A stretch of DNA of 64,000 bases from VRUE01 sp035260485 (GTDB lineage: Bacteria; Actinomycetota; Thermoleophilia; Solirubrobacterales; 70-9), in NCBI GenBank assembly GCA_035260485.1, contig DATFVC010000070.1, positions 1 through 64,000 on the forward strand, written 5' to 3'. The translations under genes and the position numbers were made by a program. The notes under the pieces were generated by a model. The model was not told the origin of the DNA and did no database searches. It was given only the letters and a program-made list of their open reading frames with translations. This document shows, piece by piece, positions 28,128 through 36,487 of the stretch (position 1 is the stretch's first letter; the number at the start of each line of letters is the position of its first letter).

Positions 28128-29426
28128 TCAGACAGCGGCGGCGGAGAGCTGGGGATACAGCGGGTAGCACTCCATCAGTGCCCTGGTGCGTTCGGCCAGC
28201 GCCGCTTTCTCGGCGTCGAAGTCGCCGCTGAGGGCGGTGGCAATCACCGCGGCGATCTCGCCCAGGTCGTCCTCGACCATGCCGCGGGTGGTCAGCGCCG
28301 GGGTGCCGATGCGCAGGCCGGAGGGATTCATCGGCGGCCGCTCGTCGAAGGGGATCGCGTTGCGGTTGACCGTGATCCCGACCTCCTCCAGGCGCGCCTC
28401 GGCGGTCTTGCCGTCGAGGCCGCTGGGGGTGAGATCGACGAGGACCAGGTGGACGTCGGTGCCGCCGGTGAGGACCGGTACGCCGTTCGCTTCGAGGCCG
28501 GCGGCGAACGCCTGCGCGTTGGCGATCGTCTGGCGCTGGCGGGCGCGGAACTGCTCGCCGGCGGCGATCCGCATCGCCACCGCCTTGGCGGCGATCGTGT
28601 GCATCAGCGGCCCGCCCTGCTGGCCGGGGAAGATCGCCTTGTCGATCGCCTTGGCGTGCTCCTCGCGGGTGAGGATCATGCCGCTGCGCGGCCCGCAGAG
28701 CGTCTTGTGGATCGTCGTCGTGACGACGTCCGCGTACGGCACCGGGTTGGGGTGCTCGCCGGCGGCGACGAGGCCGGCGAAGTGCGCCATGTCGACCATC
28801 AGCTTGGCGCCGACCGAGTCGGCGATCGCGCGGAAGGCGGCGAAGTCGAGCTGCCGCGGGTAGGCCGACCAGCCAGCGACGATCAGCTTCGGCCTGTGCT
28901 CATGGGCGAGCCTCTCGACCTCCTCCATGTCGACCCGCAGGTCCTCGCGGCGAACGTGGTAGGCGACGATCTCATAGAGCTTGCCGGAGACGTTCAGCTT
29001 CATCCCGTGGGTGAGGTGGCCGCCGTGGTCCAGCGCCATTCCCATGATCGTGTCGCCCGGCTCGATCAGCGCCATGTAGGCGGCGTTGTTGGCCTGGGCG
29101 CCGGCGTGGGGCTGGACGTTGGCGTGCTCGGCTCCGAATAGCTCCTTGGCCCGGTCTATCGCCAGCTGCTCGGCGACATCGACCTCCTCGCAGCCGCCGT
29201 AGTAGCGCTTGCCGGGGTAGCCCTCGGCGTACTTGTTGGTGAGCACCGAGCCGACGGCTTCCAAGATCGCCTGCGGCACGAAGTTCTCCGAGGCGATCAT
29301 CTCGAGCGTCCCCTGCTGGCGCCGCAGCTCGGCCTCGAGCACGGCGGCGATCGCCGGGTCGACCTCGGTCAGGGGCGCCGCCTGGAGGTTTTCGGGTAGC
29401 TCGCTCAAGGTGAACGACGATACCAA
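28128..29426 (-). CDS. glyA: Serine hydroxymethyltransferase
   Basis: This PLP enzyme interconverts serine plus tetrahydrofolate with glycine plus methylene-tetrahydrofolate. LEMIASENFVPQAILEAVGS, LTNKYAEGYPGKRYYGGCE and the lysine segment VVTTTIHKTLCGPRSGMIL are unmistakable. Length is about 432 residues. The start is unclear: TTG 29426 or TTG 29408 give 42 or 36 residues before EMIASENF, close to the family. An ATG 87 bp further upstream would overlap the divergent secreted-protein gene. No good ribosome site precedes either TTG. Confidence 0.93.
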   Translation of the reverse strand: MVSSFTLSELPENLQAAPLTEVDPAIAAVLEAELRRQQGTLEMIASENFVPQAILEAVGSVLTNKYAEGYPGKRYYGGCEEVDVAEQLAIDRAKELFGAEHANVQPHAGAQANNAAYMALIEPGDTIMGMALDHGGHLTHGMKLNVSGKLYEIVAYHVRREDLRVDMEEVERLAHEHRPKLIVAGWSAYPRQLDFAAFRAIADSVGAKLMVDMAHFAGLVAAGEHPNPVPYADVVTTTIHKTLCGPRSGMILTREEHAKAIDKAIFPGQQGGPLMHTIAAKAVAMRIAAGEQFRARQRQTIANAQAFAAGLEANGVPVLTGGTDVHLVLVDLTPSGLDGKTAEARLEEVGITVNRNAIPFDERPPMNPSGLRIGTPALTTRGMVEDDLGEIAAVIATALSGDFDAEKAALAERTRALMECYPLYPQLSAAAV

Positions 29427-29443
29427 CGGACCGGGATAGCCTG

Positions 29444-30211
29444 ATGCCGGTGAAGGGCCGCTCCTCGCTTGCAATCGCGACTCTGTTCCTTGCCCTCTCA
29501 GCGCCGATCGCATCAGCGGATGTCGCCAATCCCTGCCGCAGCCCCGAAGCCGGTCACCTGCTCTGCCCGAACCTGAGGATCGGTCGCCCTGCCGACCTCT
29601 ACTTGGAACGAGCGGGGGCCGGGCAGCTGCGCCTGCGGGCGACCAGCAACGTCAAGAGCCGCGGTCGCGGGCCGATGGAGCTGCATGGAAGCCGCAGCGG
29701 CTGGCACACGATGCGGGTCGCGCAGCGCATCCACCGCGCCGGCGGCGGGCGGCTCGTCGTTCCCACCCGCGCCACGTTGCACTTCACCAGCGTCGGCTCC
29801 TACTTCGGCGGCTCTTACTGGAAGGTCCACCAGCTCGCTCGCTTCGAGCTCTGGTCAGTTGACCGACACCACCAGCCGAAGCGACTGGTGCGAACCGGCC
29901 CAAAGCTCAACTACTGCCTGCGCGACCTGGAGCGCACGCGCCCCGGCCGGCGCTCCCCTGGCAACGCGCACTACCCTGGCTGCGACCAGAGCCCCTTCAC
30001 CGACGCCGTCACGCTCGGCACCTCGGTCGGCTGGTCGGACATCTACCCCGCGGACTACGACAAGCAGTGGATCGACGTGAGTGGCCTGCGTGGCTGCTTC
30101 GCCTTCACGATGATCGTCGACCCAAATCACCTCCTCTATGAGTCGAATGAGCGCGACAACAGCTCGCGTCGTCTAGTCCGCCTCCCCTATCGCGGCCAGC
30201 CGGGCTGCTAA
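29444..30211 (+). CDS. Secreted lysyl-oxidase-like protein
   Basis: A 255-residue protein with a signal peptide (hydrophobic LAIATLFLALSAPIASA, cleavage near residue 25). The mature part matches the lysyl oxidase family: RTGPKLNYCLRD, SVGWSDIYPADYDKQWIDVS, and DPNHLLYESNERDN near the C-terminus. Typical bacterial members have a His-rich copper site before the FARYEL strand. Here that place reads SYWKVHQLARFELW, with a single His, so copper-dependent amine oxidation is doubtful. The conserved Lys that could form the quinone cofactor is present in GPKLNYC. It is divergent from glyA and its last 39 bp overlap tsaC, which is convergent. Confidence 0.75.
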   Translation: MPVKGRSSLAIATLFLALSAPIASADVANPCRSPEAGHLLCPNLRIGRPADLYLERAGAGQLRLRATSNVKSRGRGPMELHGSRSGWHTMRVAQRIHRAGGGRLVVPTRATLHFTSVGSYFGGSYWKVHQLARFELWSVDRHHQPKRLVRTGPKLNYCLRDLERTRPGRRSPGNAHYPGCDQSPFTDAVTLGTSVGWSDIYPADYDKQWIDVSGLRGCFAFTMIVDPNHLLYESNERDNSSRRLVRLPYRGQPGC

Positions 30212-30817
30212 ATCCCCTCCCGAGAGGCCGCCCTCGCGCAGGACGGTCCACTCACCTTCCTCATCGAAACGGGTCAAGTCGACCACGGTCGAGGGCAGTC
30301 CGGTCAGCTCTCCGCCGTCGATTGCGAAGTCGACCGCAGCGACGATCTCGGCCGGAACATCGTCGAAGCGAGCCGGCGCCGGCTCGCCGCTCAGGTTCGC
30401 CGAGGTCTGGAAGAGAGGACACATAGCCCCCGCGAGCGGCCCTCCGATCAGGCGAACGCCAAGCCGGGCGGGATCCTCGCGGCAGGCGAGCGGATAGCGG
30501 CGCCGAGGGTTGTCGATGACCAGCGTCACCGGGCCTGGAAGCACGGAACCCACCGCCCGTTGCGTGCGCGGCCCCAGATCCTCGACCAGCTCGCGCATCG
30601 CCAGCGGCGAGAAGTACATGACTGCCGAGGGTTTGCCGTTATCGCGACCCTTGATCTGGTGGATGCGCTCGATCGCCGCAGCGTCGAGCGGATCGCAGGC
30701 GAGGCCGTAGAGGCCATCGGCCGGGAAGACGGCGACGCCACCGCCGGCAATCGTTCGCTCCAGAGCGCTGCGAGCGTTGCTGGCGCCATCACGCTCTATG
30801 GAGATGAGCTCCGTCAC
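30173..30817 (-). CDS. tsaC: L-threonylcarbamoyladenylate synthase (Sua5/YciO/YrdC family)
   Basis: This enzyme makes threonylcarbamoyl-AMP, the donor for t6A37 of ANN-decoding tRNAs. The 214 residues carry GGGVAVFPADGLYGLACDPL, IHQIKGRDNGKPS (the KxR...K/S active-site set) and CPLFQTSANLSGEPAP, all typical of the YrdC fold. The extra Sua5 C-terminal domain is lacking. It follows prmC with a 4-bp overlap, the common prmC-tsaC order. Its 3' end overlaps the convergent lysyl-oxidase-like gene by 39 bp. Confidence 0.92.
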   Translation of the reverse strand: MTELISIERDGASNARSALERTIAGGGVAVFPADGLYGLACDPLDAAAIERIHQIKGRDNGKPSAVMYFSPLAMRELVEDLGPRTQRAVGSVLPGPVTLVIDNPRRRYPLACREDPARLGVRLIGGPLAGAMCPLFQTSANLSGEPAPARFDDVPAEIVAAVDFAIDGGELTGLPSTVVDLTRFDEEGEWTVLREGGLSGGDLAARLAAIGEAD

Positions 30818-31695
30818 GGCGATCTGTCCCGACGCCCGATGACGACGCGGAGGATGCCGGCGAGATCGGCGCGGGTCTCAATCGCCCCGAAGCCGGCCCC
30901 CCGCATGAGCTCGGCCACAGCCCCCGCTTGCCCCTCCCCCACCTCCAAGGCAAGAACCAGGCCCGCGGTCGTCTTTTGTTGCGCTTTGGGTAACAAAAGA
31001 CGACCGCGGTCGGCAAGCAGGCCGCGGATCGCGTCGAGCCCGTCGGCGCCGGCGAGCAACGCTTGGCGGGGTTCCCATTTGGTCACCTCGGGCTCGAGGT
31101 CGCCCCACTCGCTCTCAGCCACGTAGGGCAGGTTGGCGACGATCAGGTCGAGCTCGTCAAGGCCCGGCGGAAGCGTCGCCTCGACCAGCTTGACCCGCTC
31201 CGCCAGGCCGAGCCGCGCAGCGTTGGCGCTGGCGACTTCGAGCGCCGCACGCGATGCATCGGTCGCGATCACCTCACAGCTCGGCAGCTCGCCAGCGATT
31301 GCCAGCGCAATCGCACCCGATCCAGTTCCAATGTCGAGCACTCGTCGCGGGCCCAGCTCCAGCGCCAGCTCGACCAGCAGCTCGGTCTCCGGGCGCGGAA
31401 TCAGCACCCGACGGTCGACCGTCAGCTCGATCGAGCGGAATCCTTTGCGGCCGAGGATGTAGGCGACCGGCTCGCGTCGCAACCGCCGCCGCACCATCTC
31501 TCCGAACCGCCTCGCGGCTGGGGCTGGTACTCCAAGCTCCGGCTCGGTCGCCATCCGCGCCCGGCTCCACCCGGTCGCCTCGGCGAGCAGCAGCTCGGCA
31601 TCGAGTCGTGGCGTTTCGACCCCCATCGCAGCGAGAGCGTCGGCCGCGCCGCCCAAGGCTTCGCGGACACTGCCGGCCGTTGCCGCCGCAGCCAC
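30814..31695 (-). CDS. prmC: Release factor glutamine methyltransferase, carrying an internal hairpin insertion
   Basis: PrmC methylates the Gln of the GGQ motif of RF1 and RF2. The 293-residue protein has the helical N-terminal domain, RVLDIGTGSGAIALAIAGEL as motif I, and the substrate-binding DLIVANLPYV (NLPY in place of the usual NPPY). Near residue 235 the usual LLADAxRLLxPGG turn is replaced by LLADRGRLLLPKAQQKTTAG. This stretch is encoded by a perfect 18-bp inverted repeat at 30963-31009, and the frame is kept. prfA lies 3 bp upstream and tsaC overlaps downstream. Confidence 0.92.
   Translation of the reverse strand: MAAAATAGSVREALGGAADALAAMGVETPRLDAELLLAEATGWSRARMATEPELGVPAPAARRFGEMVRRRLRREPVAYILGRKGFRSIELTVDRRVLIPRPETELLVELALELGPRRVLDIGTGSGAIALAIAGELPSCEVIATDASRAALEVASANAARLGLAERVKLVEATLPPGLDELDLIVANLPYVAESEWGDLEPEVTKWEPRQALLAGADGLDAIRGLLADRGRLLLPKAQQKTTAGLVLALEVGEGQAGAVAELMRGAGFGAIETRADLAGILRVVIGRRDRSP
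30963..31009. repeat. Perfect foldback inside prmC (element H)
   Basis: CCGCGGTCGTCTTTTGTT at 30963-30980 and its exact complement at 30992-31009 enclose an 11-nt loop, GCGCTTTGGGT. The whole element lies in the coding frame of prmC. It adds a few residues to a surface turn of the methyltransferase domain. An 18-bp perfect foldback is far beyond chance inside a gene. Confidence 0.85.
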
Positions 31696-31698
31696 GCC

Positions 31699-32769
31699 TC
31701 AGGCGGTCGAGGCCGCAGCAGCCTCTAGGCGTCGCCGCTTCTCCTCGGCCGCCAGCGCCTCCGAGAACTCGCCCAGCTCGCCGCCCAAAACGGCTTCGAT
31801 GTTGTGCGAGGTCAGCTTGATCCGGTGGTCGGTGACGCGGCCCTGGGGGAAGTTGTAAGTGCGAACCTTCTCCGAGCGCTCGCCGCTGCCGACCTGCGCC
31901 TTGCGCTCGGCGGCGACCTTCGCCTGCTGCTCGGCGAGCTCACGCTCGTACAGCCGCGCCCGCAACACCCGCATCGCCTTCTCACGGTTCTGCAGCTGCG
32001 ACTTCTCGTCCTGCATCGAGACGACTATCCCGCTCGGCTTGTGCGTGATCCGCACCGCCGAGTCGGTCGTGTTGACCGACTGCCCTCCCGGCCCCGAAGA
32101 CCGGTAGACGTCGATCTGCAGGTCGTTCTGGTCGACCTGCACCTCGACTTCCTCCGCCTCCGGCAGCACGGCCACGGTCGCGGTCGAGGTGTGGATACGG
32201 CCTTGGGACTCGGTCTCCGGCACCCGTTGCACGCGATGGGTGCCGCCCTCGTACTTGAAGATCGAGTAGGCGCCCTCGCCCTTGACCGCGAAGGTCACCT
32301 CCTTGAAGCCACCCACCTCGGCCGCCGACTGCGAGAGCACCTCGGTCGCGAAGCCGCGCTCCTCGGCGTAGCGGGTCAGCATCTTGTAGAGGTCGCCGGC
32401 GAACAGCGCCGCCTCGTCGCCGCCGGTGCCGGCGCGGATCTCGACCAACACGTTCTTGGCGTCGTTGGGGTCGCGCTCGACCATGGCCAGCCGGATCTCC
32501 TCTTCGAGCTCCTCCAACCGCCCCGGCGCCTCCTCGACCATCGAGCGCAGTTCGGCGTCCTCGCCCTCCTCCAGCAGCTCCCGCGCCCCCTCCAGATCGT
32601 CCTTGAGAGTCCGCCACTCAGCCGCCAGCGCCCGAGCCGGCTGCAGCTCCCGATACTCCCGCCCAACCTCGGCATAGCGCTGCCGATCCGAGATGACGGC
32701 AGGGTCCGACATCAGCTTCTCCAGCTCGGAGAACCGCGCTTCGATCTGTTCGACCAGCGACTCGATCAT
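31699..32769 (-). CDS. prfA: Peptide chain release factor 1
   Basis: RF1 terminates translation at UAA and UAG. The 356-residue protein has an N-terminal helical domain (EARFSELEKLMSDPAVISD), the EIRAGTGGDEAALFAGDL core start, and the catalytic loop SSGPGGQSVNTTDSAVRITH that PrmC would methylate. ATG 32769 is the natural start. prmC follows 3 bp downstream, so the modifying enzyme and substrate are made together. The region upstream holds a family A palindrome. Confidence 0.96.
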   Translation of the reverse strand: MIESLVEQIEARFSELEKLMSDPAVISDRQRYAEVGREYRELQPARALAAEWRTLKDDLEGARELLEEGEDAELRSMVEEAPGRLEELEEEIRLAMVERDPNDAKNVLVEIRAGTGGDEAALFAGDLYKMLTRYAEERGFATEVLSQSAAEVGGFKEVTFAVKGEGAYSIFKYEGGTHRVQRVPETESQGRIHTSTATVAVLPEAEEVEVQVDQNDLQIDVYRSSGPGGQSVNTTDSAVRITHKPSGIVVSMQDEKSQLQNREKAMRVLRARLYERELAEQQAKVAAERKAQVGSGERSEKVRTYNFPQGRVTDHRIKLTSHNIEAVLGGELGEFSEALAAEEKRRRLEAAAASTA

Positions 32770-32803
32770 GCAGTGAACGATAAGCGCAGCTCGGGCGGGT
32801 GGC

Positions 32804-32921
32804 GCCGGGGTGGGGTGTCCAACCGGACGCGGCGTCCTGTTTTTCGCCCCACCAACTCAACGAGAGAGATACCCCGCATCTGGCGAAAAACCCAGCGTCC
32901 GGTTGGACACCCCACCCCGGC
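32804..32921. repeat. Palindrome family A, copy 3
   Basis: Perfect 27-bp outer arms lie at 32804-32830 and 32895-32921 (GCCGGGGTGGGGTGTCCAAC and complement). The inner cores are GGCGTCCTGTTTTTCGCC at 32831-32848 and GGCGAAAAACCCAGCG at 32882-32897. It sits between the DUF1385 gene and prfA, both on the minus strand. Confidence 0.82.
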
Positions 32922-32939
32922 GACAGGACCCGCCCGCCG

Positions 32940-33947
32940 CTACGCCACGATCTCTATCGGTGACTCGCCCTCCGCCAAAGGAGTCTCCTCGGCCAAAACC
33001 TTCTCCAGCGCCGCGATAGCCACCGCGAGCTGCTCTTCGTCGGGCTCGCGGGTGGTCAGGTTCTGCAGCATCAGGCCCGGCCACATCACCGCCCGCACCC
33101 AGCGTTTGCGGCGATTCTTCCCAGCCCACTTGATCACCTCGTAGGAGAGGCCGGCGATCAGCGGGATGCCGAGGATCCGCGAAGCGACCAGCCAGTACCA
33201 GGCCGGCAACCCGATCGGGGCGAAGACGAAGATCGCCAGCACCATCACGATCAGCAAGAAGCTGGTGCCACAACGCGGATGCAGGCGCGAGTAGAGCTTG
33301 GCGCGCGCGGGCACCAGCTCGTCTTCGGCCTCATAGCAGGAGATCGTCTTGTGCTCCGCCCCGTGGTACTCGAAGACCCGGCGTAGATCCGGCAAGCGAC
33401 TGATTGCGACGATGTATCCGATGAAGATCCCCGTCCGCAGAAGACCCTCGATCAGCCAGAAGAGGAAGGGGGAGCCGAGCTGGTCCTTGATCAGGCTGGT
33501 CAGCCCAACCGGGACGACGAAGAAAAGGCCGATCGACAGCGCCAGCGAGAGGACGATCGTCAGGCCCCAAACCCAGCCGCCGATCTCCTCCTTCTCGCCC
33601 TCGTCGTCCGCCTCCATCTGCGCGTTGGCGGAGATCGCCAAGGCGCGGAAGCCGATCTTCAGCGACTCGCCGAGGGCGACGACGCCGCGGAGCACTGGCA
33701 CCCGCCAGAGGCGGTGCCGCTTCGCCCACGGGACCAACGGTTCGGAGCTGAGCTCGACCTGGCCTTCGGGGTTGCGCACTGCAACCGCCCAGGTCGAGAC
33801 GCCGCGCATCATCACCCCCTCGAGCACCGCCTGGCCGCCCACTGGCGCGTCGCGCTTGGCGACCAGAGCGCCGTCGGGCATGCGAAGCGGGTCTGCCCCG
33901 TTCGAGGAGACGGCCTCAGCCCGCTGGGAGCCCACCTCCGGGCTCAC
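32940..33947 (-). CDS. DUF1385 integral membrane protein
   Basis: A 335-residue protein with the DUF1385 signature VGGQAVLEGVMMRG near residue 37. LSLALSIGLFFVVPVGLTSL and later hydrophobic segments give four or five predicted membrane spans. The central conserved stretch reads EYHGAEHKTISCYEAE, followed by HPRCGTSFLLIVMVL. The His, Glu and Cys residues suggest metal binding. The function is unknown, but the rpmE-DUF1385-prfA order is widely conserved, which hints at a role linked to translation or the cell envelope. GTG 33947 begins 3 bp after the rpmE stop. Confidence 0.85.
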   Translation of the reverse strand: MSPEVGSQRAEAVSSNGADPLRMPDGALVAKRDAPVGGQAVLEGVMMRGVSTWAVAVRNPEGQVELSSEPLVPWAKRHRLWRVPVLRGVVALGESLKIGFRALAISANAQMEADDEGEKEEIGGWVWGLTIVLSLALSIGLFFVVPVGLTSLIKDQLGSPFLFWLIEGLLRTGIFIGYIVAISRLPDLRRVFEYHGAEHKTISCYEAEDELVPARAKLYSRLHPRCGTSFLLIVMVLAIFVFAPIGLPAWYWLVASRILGIPLIAGLSYEVIKWAGKNRRKRWVRAVMWPGLMLQNLTTREPDEEQLAVAIAALEKVLAEETPLAEGESPIEIVA

Positions 33948-33950
33948 GGG

Positions 33951-34169
33951 CTACTTCCCGGCCTTGGCGTGCTTGGCGGCGCGACGCTGGAACCGCTCGA
34001 CCCGGCCACCGGTGTCGACCAGCTTCTGCTTGCCGGTGTAGAAAGGGTGGCACTCCGAGCAGAGCTCGACGTGCAGATCCTCCACCGTGGATCGCGTGTA
34101 GAACTGGTTGCCGCACGAGCAATGCACGTTGGCGAGCTTGTACTCGGGGTGAATTCCTGCCTTCATCAT
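33951..34169 (-). CDS. rpmE: 50S ribosomal protein L31 (zinc-binding form)
   Basis: L31 is a small 50S protein that helps form the central-protuberance bridge to 30S. The sequence MKAGIHPEYKL, CSCGNQF and CSECHPFYTGKQKLVDTGG carries the CxC...CxxC zinc ligands of the C+ type. Length is about 72 residues. Two adjacent ATG codons (34169 and 34166) follow GGAG, and a TTG lies further upstream. MKAGIHPEY fits the family N-terminus best. It is cotranscribed with the DUF1385 gene and perhaps prfA. Confidence 0.95.
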   Translation of the reverse strand: MMKAGIHPEYKLANVHCSCGNQFYTRSTVEDLHVELCSECHPFYTGKQKLVDTGGRVERFQRRAAKHAKAGK

Positions 34170-34245
34170 CTCCAAAGTCTAGAGAAGTTCGCAAGCACGC
34201 TTGTGCATGGGTTGGGAAACCGCCTCGTCGTGCCGATAGCTGGGC

Positions 34246-35787
34246 ATGACGACGTGGAAACCGGCGGTTGGCGACAGCGGGATCGCCCGTGCCCTGCGCT
34301 GCGCCCTGGCGACCCTGCTGCTCGGCGGAACGCTTCTCGTCGCCCTTCACTCCTGGCTCGGCATCGGCGAGGGCCTCAACTTTGCGATCGGCAGCGTCGT
34401 CTACGACGCCGTGGTGCTGGGAGCCGGTGTCGCCTGCCTGGTCAGGGCATCGGCATTCGGGCCTGAGCGGCGGGCGTGGATCCTGCTCGGCCTTGCGATC
34501 CTCGTCTGGGGCGCCGCCGAGGTCTACTGGGCTGTCTTCATCGAAGGCAATCCGGATGCCCCCTATCCATCGGCGGCCGACGTCGGCTATCTCGCCTTCT
34601 ATCCGCTCACCTACGCCGGGCTGGCGCTGCTGGTGCGTGCCCGGGCACACGAAATCAATTGGCGGCTGTGGATGGACGGCGCGATCGCGGCGCTGGGCAC
34701 GGCTGCCCTAGGGGCCGCCTTCGTCTTCGACTTCGTCGCCGGGAAGGCGGAAGGGACGCCGCTTCAGGTGATGACTACGCTCGCCTATCCGCTGGGGGAC
34801 ATCGCAATGGTCGCGATGGTGATCGGTGTGGTCGCCCTGACCGGCTGGCGACCCGGTCGGACCTGGTCGCTGCTTCTCGCCGGTCTCTCAGCGCTCGTGA
34901 TCGCCGACATCGCCTTCACCTTGCAGTCGACCGAAGAAGCGTTGCCGGGCGGCAATTGGATCGACCCGATCTACCTGATCGCCGCGGTATGCCTCGGCGC
35001 AGCTGTTTGGCAGCCTGCCGCGGCAGCCGAGATCACCTCCTCGGGTGACGAAGACGGGCGGCGAGAGATCGTCGTCCCGGCGGTTTTCGCCAGCGTGATG
35101 ATCGGCCTCTTCGCGATGCAGTACTACAGCGCGACCAGCGGCCTCTCGACCGTTCTCTGGGCGGCGACGATGACCGCGGTGATCCTGCGGCTGGCGATGA
35201 GCGACCGCGAGAACAAGGCGCTGCTCGAGCAGGTGCGGACCGATCCCTTGACCGGGCTCGCCAACCAGGGCCGGATGCAGGTGGACCTGCCGATCCAGAT
35301 TGGCCAGGCGAGCAAGGAGAGCCCGGCATTGCTGCTGCTGTTCGACCTCAACGGCTTCAAGCACTACAACGACACCTTCGGCCACCCGGCCGGAGACGAC
35401 CTGCTGGTGAGGCTCGGGGGGGCGCTGAGAGACGCCGTCGGCGACGACGGAGTCGCCTACCGGATCGGAGGCGACGAGTTCTGTGTACTGCTCACCTGCC
35501 CGCGGGAGCACTTCGAGGCCGCTACCCGAGCGGCGGCGAGAGCGCTGACCGCAATCGGGCCCGTCTTCGACGTGAGCTCGGCCTGGGGCGCGGTTGAGAT
35601 CCCGGTTGAGGAGAGTGAGCCCTCGACTGCGCTGCAGCTCGCCGACGTGCGCATGTACGCGCAAAAGGAGTCGCGGCGCGTTGCGCACGCGGACCTTCTG
35701 GAGCCGACGATCACCGAGGCGCCCCAGCAACGGGAGGCCAGCAGCAAGTCGTCCTCGACGGTTCCTGGATCAGCTAACCGGCGCTGA
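34246..35787 (+). CDS. Membrane-anchored diguanylate cyclase (GGDEF)
   Basis: The product should make the second messenger c-di-GMP. About 315 N-terminal residues form eight or nine hydrophobic segments (LATLLLGGTLLVALHSWLGI onwards). A short cytoplasmic linker with LAMSDRENKALLEQVRTDPL leads into the GGDEF domain: DPLTGLANQGRMQVDL, FDLNGFKHYNDTFGHPAGDD and the active-site RIGGDEF. No RxxD inhibitory site is seen five residues before GGDEF, so product inhibition may be absent. The N-terminal membrane module has no named family that I recognise. The last 14 bp overlap the convergent tetR gene. Confidence 0.88.
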   Translation: MTTWKPAVGDSGIARALRCALATLLLGGTLLVALHSWLGIGEGLNFAIGSVVYDAVVLGAGVACLVRASAFGPERRAWILLGLAILVWGAAEVYWAVFIEGNPDAPYPSAADVGYLAFYPLTYAGLALLVRARAHEINWRLWMDGAIAALGTAALGAAFVFDFVAGKAEGTPLQVMTTLAYPLGDIAMVAMVIGVVALTGWRPGRTWSLLLAGLSALVIADIAFTLQSTEEALPGGNWIDPIYLIAAVCLGAAVWQPAAAAEITSSGDEDGRREIVVPAVFASVMIGLFAMQYYSATSGLSTVLWAATMTAVILRLAMSDRENKALLEQVRTDPLTGLANQGRMQVDLPIQIGQASKESPALLLLFDLNGFKHYNDTFGHPAGDDLLVRLGGALRDAVGDDGVAYRIGGDEFCVLLTCPREHFEAATRAAARALTAIGPVFDVSSAWGAVEIPVEESEPSTALQLADVRMYAQKESRRVAHADLLEPTITEAPQQREASSKSSSTVPGSANRR

Positions 35788-36376
35788 GCGCGGCGAGCAG
35801 GGAGTCGAGCGTGCGGCCGACTTCCGCCCGCATCTGCTCGGGGTCCTCTGCGCGGGCGACGAGCATCGCCGCCTCGTCGAGAGCGCCCATCAAGACGTGG
35901 GCGAGTGGGCGAACTGGCTGCTCCGGAATCGCGCCGGCGTCGACCGCTGCCTGCAGAGTCGCCTCGATCAGGCCAAGCCCGTGTTCGGCGGCGATCTCCC
36001 GCCAGCGATCCCAGCCGAGAACCGAAGGCCCATCGAGCAGAACGATCCGCTGCGCCTCCGGCTCGGTGCTGGCCTGCAGGAACATCTCCGCCCCCGCTCG
36101 CATCGCCTCCAGCGGCGCGGTGGCGCCGGCGCCGAGCGCGCCGGTGGCGATCCGCTGCGCCAGCTCGGACTCGACCCGCTCGTAGACCGCCTCGAAGAGG
36201 TCGCGCTTGCCGTCGAAGTGGTGGTAGAGCGCCCCTCTGGTGATGCCGGCGGCGCGGACGATCTCCTCGGTGCCGACGCCGGCGTAGCCGCGCTCGGCGA
36301 AGAGAGCTCGCGCCGCCTCGATCAGCGCGTCGCGCGTCGCCTCCGAGCGTTTCACCTGGGTTCGTTTGACATTCAT
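35774..36376 (-). CDS. TetR family transcriptional regulator
   Basis: A 200-residue one-component regulator. The N-terminal helix-turn-helix reads TRDALIEAARALFAERGYAG, then VRAAGITRGALYHHFDGKRD, the TetR recognition helix and YHHF motif. The rest is a helical ligand-binding domain of TetR_C type (about residues 75-200) with no recognised ligand. It is divergent from the alpha/beta hydrolase gene 111 bp away, its likely target. A palindrome overlapping its own start codon could give autorepression. Confidence 0.88.
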   Translation of the reverse strand: MNVKRTQVKRSEATRDALIEAARALFAERGYAGVGTEEIVRAAGITRGALYHHFDGKRDLFEAVYERVESELAQRIATGALGAGATAPLEAMRAGAEMFLQASTEPEAQRIVLLDGPSVLGWDRWREIAAEHGLGLIEATLQAAVDAGAIPEQPVRPLAHVLMGALDEAAMLVARAEDPEQMRAEVGRTLDSLLAALSAG

Positions 36377-36391
36377 ACTGCCTGTATGTAT
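36371..36391. promoter_or_regulatory. Candidate TetR operator over the tetR start
   Basis: ATTCATACTGCCTGTATGTAT is a near-palindrome with CATAC and GTATG half-sites spaced by 5 bp, as in many TetR-family operators. It overlaps the tetR start codon at 36374-36376 and faces the divergent hydrolase promoter. It is inferred from symmetry and position only. Confidence 0.5.
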
Positions 36392-36404
36392 CTTACCACC
36401 TCCA

Positions 36405-36451
36405 CCGACGGGCCTAGAACGCGTCTATAGAGGACGTTTTCGGCCCATCGG
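36405..36451. repeat. Hairpin family B, copy 3 (in the tetR-hydrolase divergent region)
   Basis: Arms CCGACGGGCCTAGAACG (36405-36421) and CGTTTTCGGCCCATCGG (36435-36451) pair with three mismatches around a 13-nt loop containing TCTATAG. The same arm type occurs at 56735 and 58641. Lying between divergent promoters, it cannot be a simple terminator of either gene. Confidence 0.65.
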
Positions 36452-36487
36452 CCGCCCATGCAGATGAATACGCCCGAGGAGGACACG

